A DNA stretch of 64,000 bases, from the NCBI GenBank assembly GCA_039935415.1, contig JBDTKH010000035.1, positions 1 to 64,000 on the forward strand, written 5' to 3'. The position numbers and the translations under genes are program-made. Numbering within the stretch: the first letter of the stretch is position 1; each line of letters starts with the position of its first letter. Origin of the DNA: Palsa-870 sp039935415. GTDB taxonomy: Bacteria; Chloroflexota; Dormibacteria; Dormibacterales; Dormibacteraceae. Below the pieces are notes generated by a model. It ran no database searches. It was given only the letters and a program-made list of their open reading frames with translations, and was not told where the DNA came from. Of this stretch, positions 1 to 9,445 are shown in pieces.

Positions 1-242
1 CTGTCACGCCAAAGCTGCCGCCTGCGGCACCTACGAAGCCGGCATCCAACCACCCTTGGCGACGACTCGTTGTGACTGGACCGCCACGCAAAGCCGCAAC
101 CCTATGAGCGCCCGAAAAACCGAGGCCCTACGACGCCTTGGGTTGCCCCGGACCCATCTGCCTCGACTCGCAACACCCGCTAGCAGCGATGATTACCAAG
201 ACGACGTCGGCACGACGGAATCGCTTGACGATTACCGCGACA
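1..242. other. no gene recognised
   Basis: This stretch lies downstream of the oligopeptidase gene. Short open frames exist, but they have no recognisable composition or motif. I see no tRNA, repeat or clear terminator here. Confidence 0.5.
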
Positions 243-2318
243 CTATTGCTCTACTTCAACAGATCCAATTTCGACCTGCTCCATGACGAAGGCCAGGATG
301 TACGCCTCCTCGCGCCACGACTCGTAGCGGCCCGATGGCCCGGAGTGCCCCGAGCCCATCTCGGTCTTCAGGAGGACGGGTCGCTCGCCCAGGTTCAGCT
401 CGCGCAACCGCGCGACCCATTTGGCCGGCTCCCAGTACGAGACGCGCGGATCGTTCAGGCCGGCCGTCACGTGCAGCGCCGGGTATTCGACCGCGTGCAC
501 GTTGTCGTACGGCGAATACTCCTTGATGTAGGCATAGAAGCGCGGGTCGGCGGGGTTGCCCCACTCGTCGTACTCGTTCACGGTGAGCGGCAGCTTGTCG
601 TCCAGCATCGTTGTCAGCGCGTCGACGAACGGGACCTGCGCCACGGCGCAGGCGAACAGCGCCGGCCTCTTGTTCAGAACCGCGCCGATGAGAAGGCCGC
701 CGGCGCTGCGGCCGCGAATCGCCAGCCGATCCGTATTCGTGTAGCCGCCCACGATCAGCGCTTCGGCGCACGCGATGAAATCGCTGAAGGTGTTGGCCTT
801 GTGGAGAAACTTGCCGTCTTCGTACCACTCCCTCCCCATCTCGCCACCGCCGCGCACGTGAGCGATGGCGAAGACGAAACCGCGGTCCAGCAGACTGAGC
901 CGGATCGGGTCGAACATCGGGTCGCTCGACAGCTCGTAAGCGCCATAGCCGTTGAGCAGCGCCGGGTGCGAGCCGTCGAGCTCGAGGCCGCGGCGGTAGA
1001 CGACCGACAGCGGCACTCGAACGCCATCGGGTGCAGTTGCCCACAGCCGGTCGGTGACGTATTCGGACCGGTCGTAGCCACCACGGACGGGCTGCTCTTT
1101 GACCACCGTCCTCTGCCGCGTTCGCATGTCGTAATCGACCGCTGAAAAAGGCGCCGTGAGCGACGTGTAGAAGAAGCGCATGACCTGACTGTCGTAATCC
1201 GGGCTGGATCCGGGAAAGGCGGTGTAGGCCGGGTCCGGCTGGTCGATGACGTGCAGCTCGCCGCTCGCGCAGTCCAGCACCTCGAGGCGCTGCAGACCGT
1301 CGGACCGCTCACCCAGCACGACGTGGCCGGCGTGCACGTCGGTGAAGTTCAGGCGCACGTCCGGGCGTTCCGGCACCACGTCGACCCACGAAACGCGAGA
1401 CGGGGTCGCGACGGGGGCCGCCATCAGCCTGAAGTTGAGCGCTCCATCGTTGGTGAGGATCAGGAATCGATCCTCCTGGTGGTCGATCGAGTACTCGACT
1501 CCATGACGCCTGGGCGCCACGAGCCGCGGTTCGCCTTCGGGGTCATCGCTGCGCAGGAACCTGCACTCGCTGGTGACCTGGCTCGAGATCGTGAACACGA
1601 TGTAGCGCTCGCTCTTCGTCGGCTCGACGCTCACCTCGAAGTGCTCGTCGTCCTCCTGGAGCACGAGGACGTCACGCCCGGCCGGCTCGCCGATCGTATG
1701 CCGCCACACTTGGAACGGCCGCATTGCGTGGTCCGGCGTGACGTAGAAGAACGTCCTGTTGTCGGCCGCCCAGGCCGCGCCGTAGTAGACGCCGCGCACA
1801 ACGTCGGGGAGGTCCTGCCCGGTCGAGAGGTCGCGGAAACGCAGCTCGTGCCGTTCGGAGCCGTCGAAATCCGCGGCGTAGGCGATGAGGTTCTCGTCCG
1901 GGCTTCGCTCGACATAGCCGAGGTCGAAGTAGTCGTGGCCCTCGCCCAACACGTTGCCGTCGAGCAGGACTTCCTCAGCTCCCTCCATTGAGCCGCGCCG
2001 CCGGCAGTAGATCTCGTAATCGAGACCCTCGACGGTGCGGGTGTACGTCCACCAGCCCTTGAACAGGACCGGCGCCGAGGTGTCGGCCTCCTGAATGCGG
2101 CCGACGATCTCGTGGTAGAGCTTTTCCTGCAGCGGCAAGGTGGGCGTCATCACCACCGCGGCATAGGCGTTCTCGGCCTCCAGGTATGCGATGACCTCGG
2201 GGTTGTCCTTATCGCGCAGCCAGTAGTACGGATCGACGCGCCGGTCGCCGTGAGCCTCGAGGAGCATGGGACGCATTGCAGCGATCGGCGGCCGAGGCGC
2301 CGTCAGCGGTGCGTTCAA
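243..2318 (-). CDS. ptrB: oligopeptidase B (S9A serine peptidase)
   Basis: Cytosolic prolyl-oligopeptidase-family enzyme that cleaves short peptides after basic residues. The N-terminus carries the family signature (AHGDRRVDPYYWLRD), followed by a beta-propeller region and a C-terminal alpha/beta hydrolase domain. The catalytic triad can be read as Ser538 in GRSAGG, Asp623 in LNDPRV and His658 in GSGHSG (numbering from the chosen start). The length of 691 aa is normal. I chose a TTG start because it gives MNAPLTAPRPPIAA before the conserved region and forms a TTGA overlap with the stop of the upstream gene. ATG starts at 2276 and 2267 would remove the usual N-terminal tail. Translational coupling to the upstream membrane protein is likely. 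Confidence 0.9.
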   Translation of the reverse strand: MNAPLTAPRPPIAAMRPMLLEAHGDRRVDPYYWLRDKDNPEVIAYLEAENAYAAVVMTPTLPLQEKLYHEIVGRIQEADTSAPVLFKGWWTYTRTVEGLDYEIYCRRRGSMEGAEEVLLDGNVLGEGHDYFDLGYVERSPDENLIAYAADFDGSERHELRFRDLSTGQDLPDVVRGVYYGAAWAADNRTFFYVTPDHAMRPFQVWRHTIGEPAGRDVLVLQEDDEHFEVSVEPTKSERYIVFTISSQVTSECRFLRSDDPEGEPRLVAPRRHGVEYSIDHQEDRFLILTNDGALNFRLMAAPVATPSRVSWVDVVPERPDVRLNFTDVHAGHVVLGERSDGLQRLEVLDCASGELHVIDQPDPAYTAFPGSSPDYDSQVMRFFYTSLTAPFSAVDYDMRTRQRTVVKEQPVRGGYDRSEYVTDRLWATAPDGVRVPLSVVYRRGLELDGSHPALLNGYGAYELSSDPMFDPIRLSLLDRGFVFAIAHVRGGGEMGREWYEDGKFLHKANTFSDFIACAEALIVGGYTNTDRLAIRGRSAGGLLIGAVLNKRPALFACAVAQVPFVDALTTMLDDKLPLTVNEYDEWGNPADPRFYAYIKEYSPYDNVHAVEYPALHVTAGLNDPRVSYWEPAKWVARLRELNLGERPVLLKTEMGSGHSGPSGRYESWREEAYILAFVMEQVEIGSVEVEQ

Positions 2319-2656
2319 TAGGCGATCGGATGAAGCGCGACGAGCAGCCAGAACAACGCTTCGAAGCTTGCGGCGGCGATGAGGCCTAGGTATCCGAACG
2401 CCAGGGCGGCCCATGCAGCCCGGCGACCGCGGACCCGCGACCGGATCAACACCACGTGGCCGAGGACTATGGCGAGCAGTGACGCGATGAGCGGTGTCGC
2501 CGAGACGAGCACGTTCGCGACCGGAACGGCCCCGCTGCCCAGCCAGGTGAGCACGATCGGAAAGCTGTGCAAGGCGGCGAGCCCGATCAGCCCCGCGACG
2601 AGGCTGACGACGGCCAGCCGGTTCAGGCGCTCCGCTTCAGGCTGAGCTTGCTCCAT
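2315..2656 (-). CDS. small DUF4190-like membrane protein
   Basis: A 113-aa protein with about three hydrophobic segments (residues about 14-35, 45-70 and 82-108), separated by a short basic loop (RSRVRGRRAA). The layout resembles DUF4190-type small membrane proteins, whose function is unknown. Its stop overlaps the TTG start of the oligopeptidase by four bases (TTGA), so the two genes are probably cotranscribed. The start is an ATG at 2656. The membrane-protein nature is well supported; the family name is tentative. Confidence 0.65.
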   Translation of the reverse strand: MEQAQPEAERLNRLAVVSLVAGLIGLAALHSFPIVLTWLGSGAVPVANVLVSATPLIASLLAIVLGHVVLIRSRVRGRRAAWAALAFGYLGLIAAASFEALFWLLVALHPIAY

Positions 2657-2831
2657 GTCGCTTCGAGTCTAGGGTGCTACCGAGCCTGAGGGCCCTCCGG
2701 ACCATCCGTCTGACCGCCGGCTTGTCGGCGTCGGACGGCTCGCGCAGAGTGATCGACCGCATCTCCTTTCCACCGCCCGTGAGCAGCCCGCTCCCGTCAT
2801 CGAGCTCGCGGCCGCAGTAGAAGAACAGCGT
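2637..2831 (-). pseudogene. DUF1801-like gene remnant
   Basis: One frame reads TLFFYCGRELDDGSGLL, then GGGKEMRSITLRE and a final helix AVRRMVRRALRLG. This resembles the C-terminal part of small DUF1801-type proteins. The preceding part (RPDFIALDRA, about 2835-2865) lies in another frame, so at least one frameshift separates them, and no start codon precedes the readable piece. The tail runs into the start of the downstream membrane-protein gene. The family assignment rests on motif memory only. Confidence 0.4.
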
Positions 2832-2952
2832 TCGCGCGGTCGAGCGCGATGAAGTCGGGGCGCAAGAGTCGCTCCGTGGCGCGACGATGCCTCGGGATTG
2901 GCCGTCATCATGAGCATCGAGCTCCCGCCTGATGGCCAGCCCGCCGTTCTAA

Positions 2953-3174
2953 AGGGAGGCGCGTAAGTCTCTCAGGACCGGCGCTACTGGATCCTCGAGC
3001 CACGCCTACGCCACGGGCTACTGGATCGGAGCCTTCGCGTTCTTCGGCACGCTGCTGGCGGTCTACCGGTTCGTCGGGCGCTGGGGATGGGTTGGGCTCG
3101 CCATCCGCGCCGTGTGCGGCGGCATCGCAGTCCTGCGAATCCTCGCCATGATCGCGTACCCGCCGCCCGGCTGA
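2953..3174 (+). pseudogene. membrane protein C-terminal fragment
   Basis: An open frame without any ATG, GTG or TTG start encodes a hydrophobic segment (YWIGAFAFFGTLLAVYRFVG), a second segment (IRAVCGGIAVLRILAMIAY) and a TGA stop. An AAAGGGAGG sequence at 2951 looks like a ribosome site, but no start follows at a suitable distance. It is most likely the end of a lost membrane-protein gene. With the neighbouring DUF1801 remnant it makes 2.66-3.18 kb a decayed interval. Confidence 0.35.
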
Positions 3175-3179
3175 GGCGC

Positions 3180-6100
3180 CTAGACGCGGGTAGGCGTGAG
3201 AGGCTTCGACTCGGCGTTGGAAACACGGTAGCCGCGGGCCGGGACCAGGCCGCTCACCTGCTTCAATGCTGAATCTCTCGCCTCCTGGTCGGACGCTGCG
3301 TCGACGCGGTGCACGCTGACCTTCACCCTGGCTGTGTTGGCGACCGGCTCGACGGCCAGCCCGGCCTCCGTCAGACGCTCGAGCACCGCGGGATCCCCTA
3401 CCGTTCCCGGCTCTGGCTCGAGGATCACGCTGACCGCGTAAGCGCCGTTGGCACTGGCCGCCGCAATGGCGGCGGGCGCGACCAGGTGTCCATCGGCCGG
3501 CGTCACGAGCTGGGGTGCACCAGAACCGCGGACGCCGATCGGCTTGAACCTCCTGTCCTCCGCGGCGTCGAGCAGCTGATCGAGATCCCTTGTCGATCGC
3601 GGACCACTGAAACGCGCGGTCAGCGAGTACAGCACCGGCACGAGGACGAGGGTGAGGAAGGTGCTCGTGAAGAGGCCGCCGATGACGACGATGGCGAGCG
3701 GGGCGCTTATGAAGGCACCCCCGCTGTTTCCGCTCACCGCAAGTGGGACCAGGGCCAGCATGGTGGCGAAGGCGGTCATGAGGATTGGGCGCAACCGGTG
3801 GCGGCCGCCCTCGATGAGGGCGTCATGGAGGTTCAGGCCGCGGTCGCGATACTGCTCCACGAGGTCGAGCAGAACGATGGCGTTGGTCACCACCACACCT
3901 GTGAGCATCAGGATCCCGATCAACCCTGGCAGCGAGAGGGCGGTCCCCGTCACGACGAGCGCGATGATTGCCCCCGAGGCGGCAAACGGGATCGCGACCA
4001 GCAGCACCAGCGGCTTGAGCAGCGACCGGAAAGTCGCGACCATGATCATGTAGACGAGCGCGATGGCAGCCGCGAGGGCGAGGGCGAACTGGGTCAGCAC
4101 GCTCGACAGCTGCTGGAACACGCCGCCTGTCGAGATCGAAGCACCCGCCGGCAGGGAGACCTTGGCCAGGGCGTTGGTCACATTCGTCTGCGCCGCGCGC
4201 GTGTCGTTGGCGGTGATGGTCCCAGTGATCGTCACGTCGCGGTCTCCGTTGACCCGGTTGACGGCCTGCGGGCCGTTGGCGAGCTGGATCGTGACCAGCG
4301 TTCCGAGGGGCACGATGCCGGTGGCAGTCGGGACCGGCAGCGCGGCGAGCGCGGCCGCCGTGTCCGCCGAGCCGGGCGTGAGCTCGACCCGGACGTTCAT
4401 CGTCCCCTGCGGCAGGTTGATCTGAGCGGCGACCTGGCCGTTGACCTGCTGCGCGATGAAACCCGCCAGCTGCAGGAGGTTGAGACCGGAAGGGCCAAGC
4501 CTGTCCGTCGGCACCAGCTGGAAGGTTGGCTTCGAGCTGGCGAGGTTGGACTTGACGTCGGCCAGGCCGGGAACACCCGAGAGTGCCGCGAGCACGGCGG
4601 TCGTCGCGGTCTGGAGGTCTGTCGTGTTGGCGGCTCGGACGTCGACCTGCATCTGGCTGCTGCTCGCGTTCGAGCTGCTCTGCGCCTGGCCCACACCGAT
4701 CTTGGCCGGTCCGTTGTAGAGCTTCAACGCCTGCTGGACGCCGGAGAGCGCCTGGTTGTAGGCGCCCGTGTTGACCAGGACAAGGACGGTGGCCAGCGTC
4801 GGATCGGCGGGCACGGTCCCTGGCGGCGCGAACGGGTCGGCCTGGCCCCCGACGATGGCCTGGTAGGCGGAGATGCCGGGGATGCCCTTCATCAGATCCT
4901 CGACCTTCAGCGTCTCGGCGTTGGTCTGGACAAGGGTGGAGTTGGCGGGCATGGTGATGGAGACGGGGAAGTTCGGGCTCGACGACTGGTCCAGCAGGTT
5001 CACGCGCAGGAGCGGGAGAAGCGCCATCGAGCCGAAGAAAAACGCTCCAGTCGCCAGCAGCGCGATCAAGCGGTGGCTGGTCGCCCACCGGATCACCGGG
5101 ACGTAGACCTTCTGGATGAAGTCGTACTTCAGGCGGCGCTCCGCGACCTCCTCACGCACCGGCGGGAGTAACCGCGACGCTAGCAGCGGCACGATGGTGA
5201 CCGCCACCACCAGCGAGGCTGCCAGCGCCACGACGACGGTTAAAGCGAATGGCCGGAAGAAGCTACCGGCGATGCCGGTCAGAAACGCGATCGGGAGAAA
5301 CACCGCGATGGTCGTCAGCGTCGAGGACGAGACCGCGGTGATGATCTCTCTCGCGCCGGTGTACGCGGCCACGAGCGGCGGCTCGCCTTCGCTTACGTGG
5401 CGGCTGATGTTCTCGAGGACCACGATCGCGTCATCCACCACGCGGCCTATCGCCACCATCATTCCGCCGAGCGTGAGGATGTTCAGGGTGATCCCCTGCC
5501 ACCACAGCACCAGCAGGGCGACCATCAGCGACAGTGGAATCGAGACCGCGGCAACCACCGTCGCGCGCGCGCTGCGCAGGAACAGGAAGATGACCAGGAC
5601 GGCGAAAACAGCGCCGAGCAGGCCTTCGCGCAGGATGGTGGCGATCGCGTCCGAGATGGGCGTCGCCTGGTCCGAGATGCTCGCGAACCGGACCCCATTC
5701 CCGATCCTCGACTTGATGTCCGGAAGCGCGCCCTTTACCTCTTTCGCGACGGTGACCGTGTTGCCGTCAGGGGCTTTCAGGATCTGCAGGCCGATGCTCG
5801 GCTTGCCGTTCGTGCGCGTGATCGTGTCGGCAGGGACCGACACCTGCTGCACCGTTCCGAGCTGGTTGATCATCACCGGTGGAAGAGGCCTGCCACCGAG
5901 CGATGCCGCCGGCGTGACCACGATCTTGCCAATCTGCTCGAGGCTGGTCAGCGAGCCCGCGACCTGGAGCGGGATCGTGGTGTCGCCCTCCTTGAGGGAG
6001 CCGATCGATTGGACCGCCGACGCGGCCTGGAGGGCGGCCGCCACCTGGGACACGCCGACTCCGTGGGCGGCGAGCTTCGCCGGGTCGAGGATCACCTGGA

Positions 6101-6650
6101 CTTCGTCCGTCGGCGCGCCGCTGATCACCACGGATGACACGCCGGCGAGACCTTTGAGCTTGGGCAGCGCTTGCGCCCGCAGCTGGCCGGCGAGATCACC
6201 GAGTGGCTCGTCGGCGGAGACGGCGTAGCCCAGGATCGGGATGTCGTTGGTCGAGAAGGTCTGGATCGTCGGAGCGATCGCCTGCTGCGGCAACAAAGGC
6301 TTGACCTTGTCGAGGGCCGCAGTGACATCCTGGCGAACGACCTTGATGTCGGTCCCGTCTTTGAAGATGACGATCACCAGAGATGCGCCCTGGCTCGAGA
6401 TCGACGACACGGTGTCGACCCCGTTGACCCCGGTCATCGAGTTGACGACCGGCACCGTCACCTGCTGGTCGACGATCTCCGGCGATGCCCCCGGATAGGG
6501 CGTGATGACGATGAAGGCCGGAAACGAGATGTCGGGCAGCAGGTCCTGCTGGAGCTGGGTGGCGGCAAGGACGCCGCCGCCGAAAACCAGGGCCACAGCG
6601 AGGAAGGCGACCCCGCCGAGCTTGAGCGCAAACCGCGTGACGATCGACAT
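3180..6650 (-). CDS. RND-family efflux transporter
   Basis: Inner-membrane proton-driven exporter of the AcrB/HAE-1-like RND superfamily, 1156 aa. It has the expected layout: TM1 at residues about 10-30, a large periplasmic-type loop, a TM2-6 block with the proton-relay motif GRVVDDAIVVLENI, a second loop, and a second TM block with MLTGVVVTNAIVLLDLVEQYRDRG. After the last TM there is an unusual C-terminal soluble extension of about 110 residues ending in PLTPTRV. The ATG directly follows the stop of the MFS gene with no spacer (TAG|ATG). No membrane-fusion or outer-membrane partner is present, which fits a monoderm-type RND pump. It is probably controlled by the MarR regulator at the head of the operon. 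Confidence 0.9.
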   Translation of the reverse strand: MSIVTRFALKLGGVAFLAVALVFGGGVLAATQLQQDLLPDISFPAFIVITPYPGASPEIVDQQVTVPVVNSMTGVNGVDTVSSISSQGASLVIVIFKDGTDIKVVRQDVTAALDKVKPLLPQQAIAPTIQTFSTNDIPILGYAVSADEPLGDLAGQLRAQALPKLKGLAGVSSVVISGAPTDEVQVILDPAKLAAHGVGVSQVAAALQAASAVQSIGSLKEGDTTIPLQVAGSLTSLEQIGKIVVTPAASLGGRPLPPVMINQLGTVQQVSVPADTITRTNGKPSIGLQILKAPDGNTVTVAKEVKGALPDIKSRIGNGVRFASISDQATPISDAIATILREGLLGAVFAVLVIFLFLRSARATVVAAVSIPLSLMVALLVLWWQGITLNILTLGGMMVAIGRVVDDAIVVLENISRHVSEGEPPLVAAYTGAREIITAVSSSTLTTIAVFLPIAFLTGIAGSFFRPFALTVVVALAASLVVAVTIVPLLASRLLPPVREEVAERRLKYDFIQKVYVPVIRWATSHRLIALLATGAFFFGSMALLPLLRVNLLDQSSSPNFPVSITMPANSTLVQTNAETLKVEDLMKGIPGISAYQAIVGGQADPFAPPGTVPADPTLATVLVLVNTGAYNQALSGVQQALKLYNGPAKIGVGQAQSSSNASSSQMQVDVRAANTTDLQTATTAVLAALSGVPGLADVKSNLASSKPTFQLVPTDRLGPSGLNLLQLAGFIAQQVNGQVAAQINLPQGTMNVRVELTPGSADTAAALAALPVPTATGIVPLGTLVTIQLANGPQAVNRVNGDRDVTITGTITANDTRAAQTNVTNALAKVSLPAGASISTGGVFQQLSSVLTQFALALAAAIALVYMIMVATFRSLLKPLVLLVAIPFAASGAIIALVVTGTALSLPGLIGILMLTGVVVTNAIVLLDLVEQYRDRGLNLHDALIEGGRHRLRPILMTAFATMLALVPLAVSGNSGGAFISAPLAIVVIGGLFTSTFLTLVLVPVLYSLTARFSGPRSTRDLDQLLDAAEDRRFKPIGVRGSGAPQLVTPADGHLVAPAAIAAASANGAYAVSVILEPEPGTVGDPAVLERLTEAGLAVEPVANTARVKVSVHRVDAASDQEARDSALKQVSGLVPARGYRVSNAESKPLTPTRV

Positions 6651-8348
6651 CTAAGGCGTCACCTCCGAGATGACCTGGCCCGGGTCGGCTTGTGCTCGAA
6701 GCTCGCTCGCCGTGCGCAGGGGCACGTCGCGGAGCAGCAGCGTGAATGCGAGGCCGAGCACGCCGGCCGCCACAGTGATCCAGAACAGGTCTCCGATGGA
6801 AAGCGCGAGCGCGTTGTTGGACGCGGCGATCACCTTGGGAATCAGCGACTGCAGCGGCCCGGGCAGAACGTGCTCGAGCAGCGCGCGACCGTTGCCGACG
6901 TTCTGCAGGGCGCCCGACAGCTTGACGAGCTGTGGGATCAGCGACTGCGGCACGCCTTCCTGGGCGAGGTTCTCAGGCAGGCGGCTGGCGAAGGACGATG
7001 AAAACACGGTGCCTGCGATCGCCAGGCCGACCGTGGCGCCCATCTGGCGAAGGAATGTCAGCGTGCTGGTGGCGACCCCAAGACGGTTCACCGGCACCGC
7101 GTTCTGAACGACCACCGTGTACCCGGCCATCGAGGGACCGATACCCAGCCCGAGGAGGCCCAGCCAGAGCCAGAGCTCCCAGTCGGGGACGCCGGCGGTC
7201 AGGTGCGTGAGCAGGAAGCCGCCCACCAGCATGACCGCGGCGCCGGCGGTCATCAGCCACTTGTAGCGGCCGAGCTTGCTGATCAGGAGCCCCGTGCCGA
7301 TGCTTCCCCCCATCAGGCCTACCAGAAGCGGCCAGATGTAGTAGCCGGAGGCGGTGGCGCTGATGCCGCGGACGGTCTGGTAGAAGCGCGGCATGAAGAT
7401 CACCGCCGCGAACATGGCGACGCCGAACAGGGATACCGCGGCCATGCTCGTCGAAAAATCGCGGAGCCTGAACAGCTCGAGCGGGATGATCGGCTCCTTG
7501 GCCCTTGTCTCGACGAAAAGGAACGCAGCAATGAACACGATGCCGACGGCGATCAAGCCAATCACGTCGGGGTCGGTCCAGCTCGCGAGCTGACCCGTGC
7601 TGCTGACGTTCCCCTTGTTGGTCAGCCCGAGCATGAAGGGAACGACTCCGGCGGTGAACAGGACGATGCCCAGGTAGTCGAGGTCGCGGAGCGACGCGCG
7701 CCGGCGCCCGGCGCTCGGCAGGACCGTCGCGAGGACGACAAGGGACGCGATGCCAAAAGGCACGTTGACGTAGAAGACCCAGTGCCAGCTGATGTGGTCG
7801 GTGATCCAGCCACCGAGGAATGGTCCGACGATGAAGCTGATCGCGAATACGGCGCCGAACAGGCCCTGGAAGCGGCCGCGCTCGCGCGGGCTGTAGAGGT
7901 CGCCGATGATGGCGATCACGATCGGGAACAGGGCCCCGGCGCCAAGTCCCTGCACCGCGCGAAAGATGACGAGCTCGTTCATGTTCTGCGAGGCGCCTGA
8001 GAGCCAGGAGCCGACCAGGAACAGGCAGACTCCGATCATCAGCATCACCTTTCGGCCGAAGACGTCGGAGAACTTCCCGTAGATGGGCACGGTCACGGTC
8101 GACGTGAGCAGGTAAGCGCTGACGACCCACGCATAGAGGCTTGCGCCGTTGAGGTCTGTGACGATTCTCGGCAGGGCGGTGCCCACCACCGTCTGGTCGA
8201 GTGAGGCTAGGAAGAGGGTCAGAAGAATCGCGCCGAGGATCGCGAGCTTTCTTCGCGGCGCCAGCGACATCATCGACGGCGCGGCGGTGCTCACCTCGGG
8301 GGCGGCTGCCTCTTGATCCTGCGGACGGCTCTCTTCGACGGCGGACAT
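6651..8348 (-). CDS. MFS drug exporter, DHA2 (EmrB/QacA) type
   Basis: A 565-aa, 14-TM major facilitator of the drug:H+ antiporter-2 family. Visible signatures are LDQTVVGTALPRIVTDL in TM1 (motif D1), GKFSDVFGRKVML (motif A) and GPFLGGWITD (motif C). A 40-residue soluble N-terminus precedes TM1. The start is ATG 8348, four bases after the marR stop, and the gene ends exactly before the RND start. The order marR, MFS, RND suggests one drug-responsive efflux operon. Confidence 0.92.
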   Translation of the reverse strand: MSAVEESRPQDQEAAAPEVSTAAPSMMSLAPRRKLAILGAILLTLFLASLDQTVVGTALPRIVTDLNGASLYAWVVSAYLLTSTVTVPIYGKFSDVFGRKVMLMIGVCLFLVGSWLSGASQNMNELVIFRAVQGLGAGALFPIVIAIIGDLYSPRERGRFQGLFGAVFAISFIVGPFLGGWITDHISWHWVFYVNVPFGIASLVVLATVLPSAGRRRASLRDLDYLGIVLFTAGVVPFMLGLTNKGNVSSTGQLASWTDPDVIGLIAVGIVFIAAFLFVETRAKEPIIPLELFRLRDFSTSMAAVSLFGVAMFAAVIFMPRFYQTVRGISATASGYYIWPLLVGLMGGSIGTGLLISKLGRYKWLMTAGAAVMLVGGFLLTHLTAGVPDWELWLWLGLLGLGIGPSMAGYTVVVQNAVPVNRLGVATSTLTFLRQMGATVGLAIAGTVFSSSFASRLPENLAQEGVPQSLIPQLVKLSGALQNVGNGRALLEHVLPGPLQSLIPKVIAASNNALALSIGDLFWITVAAGVLGLAFTLLLRDVPLRTASELRAQADPGQVISEVTP

Positions 8349-8352
8349 GCGA

Positions 8353-8895
8353 CTAGCTCTTCTCCATCTCTTGCGCGTTGGCCAGCAACTTCAAGCTCAG
8401 GTGCCGCAGCTGGATGAGCTCCTCCCCGGAAAATCCGGCCGTCAGCGGAGACGTGAGTTTCCACGTCGGCTGTCGCAGGGACTCGATTCGCGCTTTGCCC
8501 GCGGGCGTCAGGCGAGCCAGGATCGAACGGCGGTCGGAAGGCTCCGCGACGCGCTCGACAAGTCCCGCCTTTTCCAGGTTGTCGACCAGGCCGGTGATGG
8601 TTCTCGGGGTCACGCCCTGCAGATCCGCGAGATGACCGAGGCTGATACCGCCGCCATCGCCGAACCTCTTGAGCATGAAGAGCAGCTGCATGCGGCCCTC
8701 GCTCAAGCCATGGGCGTCGGCCCACCGGTCCTGCATCAGGTGCAGGTAACGAGCCGCGGCGCGCACGGCTGCGATCGCCTCGAGCGCCGGCGCCTCCGCC
8801 CTCTTCCCCACGAACTCGCGAGTCCTCTCATCGAACAAGCAGCCGTTGGAATCCCTGGCCAGTCTGGGTATCCTCTGGTCGGTTTCCGCCTTCAT
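8353..8895 (-). CDS. MarR-family transcriptional regulator
   Basis: A 180-aa winged-helix regulator. The central part shows the MarR layout: LSEGRMQLLFMLKRF, then the recognition helix region LADLQGVTPRTITGLVDNLE, then the wing GLVERVAEPSDRRSILARLT. The N-terminal 40 residues are longer than usual. It is first in an operon with two efflux pumps and probably represses them until a ligand binds. An inverted repeat lies just upstream of the start. Confidence 0.9.
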   Translation of the reverse strand: MKAETDQRIPRLARDSNGCLFDERTREFVGKRAEAPALEAIAAVRAAARYLHLMQDRWADAHGLSEGRMQLLFMLKRFGDGGGISLGHLADLQGVTPRTITGLVDNLEKAGLVERVAEPSDRRSILARLTPAGKARIESLRQPTWKLTSPLTAGFSGEELIQLRHLSLKLLANAQEMEKS

Positions 8896-8896
8896 A

Positions 8897-8918
8897 GTGT
8901 GGCGCTACATTATCACAC
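8897..8918. promoter_or_regulatory. candidate MarR operator and promoter
   Basis: An inverted repeat GTGTG-N12-CACAC lies immediately upstream of the marR start. On the minus strand it contains GATAAT, a good -10 hexamer ending about 14 bases before the ATG. The position fits autorepression by the encoded MarR protein. The arms are short, so this is tentative. Confidence 0.4.
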
Positions 8919-9005
8919 CCCACAGCAACTGGGACCGGCTCACGCATGGAAGTATCGATTGCCGCATCAACTCCTGGTTTCAGTCGTTGCGCTAGATTTC
9001 AAACA

Positions 9006-9431
9006 GTGAGAGCAACACCCTTCAATCAGAAGACGATCGACGAGTTCCACGCCAAGAATGGGCGCGGGGTGGGTCCGTGGGGCGACCACGCACTGCTGAT
9101 GACCTCGAAAGGAGCCAGGAGCGGCGAGGCCATCACGACCCCGCTGGTGTTCGGCCGGGACGGCGACGACTACGTCATAGTGGCGTCGAAGGGTGGTGCG
9201 CCCCTCAACCCGACGTGGCTCGGCAACATCAAGGCCAATCCCGAGGTCGAGGTCGAGGTTCCGACCGACGCCGGCACCGAGAAGTTCAAAGCCCGCGCCC
9301 GCGTGGTCGATGACCGGGCCGAGCACGACAGGCTGTACGAGGAGATGACCCGGATCTGGCCCTCGTTCGCGGACTACCAGACGCGGACGGAGCGCCTGAT
9401 ACCCGTGGTCGTCCTCGAACGCGCTGACTGA
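9006..9431 (+). CDS. nitroreductase/deazaflavin (F420)-dependent family protein
   Basis: A 141-aa protein of the Ddn/FDOR-B type with a split beta-barrel. Family features visible are LLMTSKGARSGE, TTPLVFGRDGDDYVIVASKGG, PTWLGNIKANPEVEVEV, and a C-terminal RLIPVVVLE strand. These proteins bind deazaflavin F420 and reduce diverse substrates. I chose the GTG at 9006 because the family begins shortly before this point. The ATG at 8946 would add 20 residues of unrelated sequence. It stands alone, divergent from marR. Confidence 0.85.
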   Translation: MRATPFNQKTIDEFHAKNGRGVGPWGDHALLMTSKGARSGEAITTPLVFGRDGDDYVIVASKGGAPLNPTWLGNIKANPEVEVEVPTDAGTEKFKARARVVDDRAEHDRLYEEMTRIWPSFADYQTRTERLIPVVVLERAD

Positions 9432-9445
9432 ATCCGAGCTTTAGG

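Noticed and set aside
138..1145. Long plus-strand frame opposite the oligopeptidase gene
   Set aside because: It mirrors a well-supported S9 peptidase and has Arg/Val/Asp-rich shadow composition without motifs. The same applies to the long frames opposite the RND gene (3309-5171), the acyl-CoA synthetase (26999-28597), dnaE2 (55463-57415) and the GT-C gene (59474-61135).
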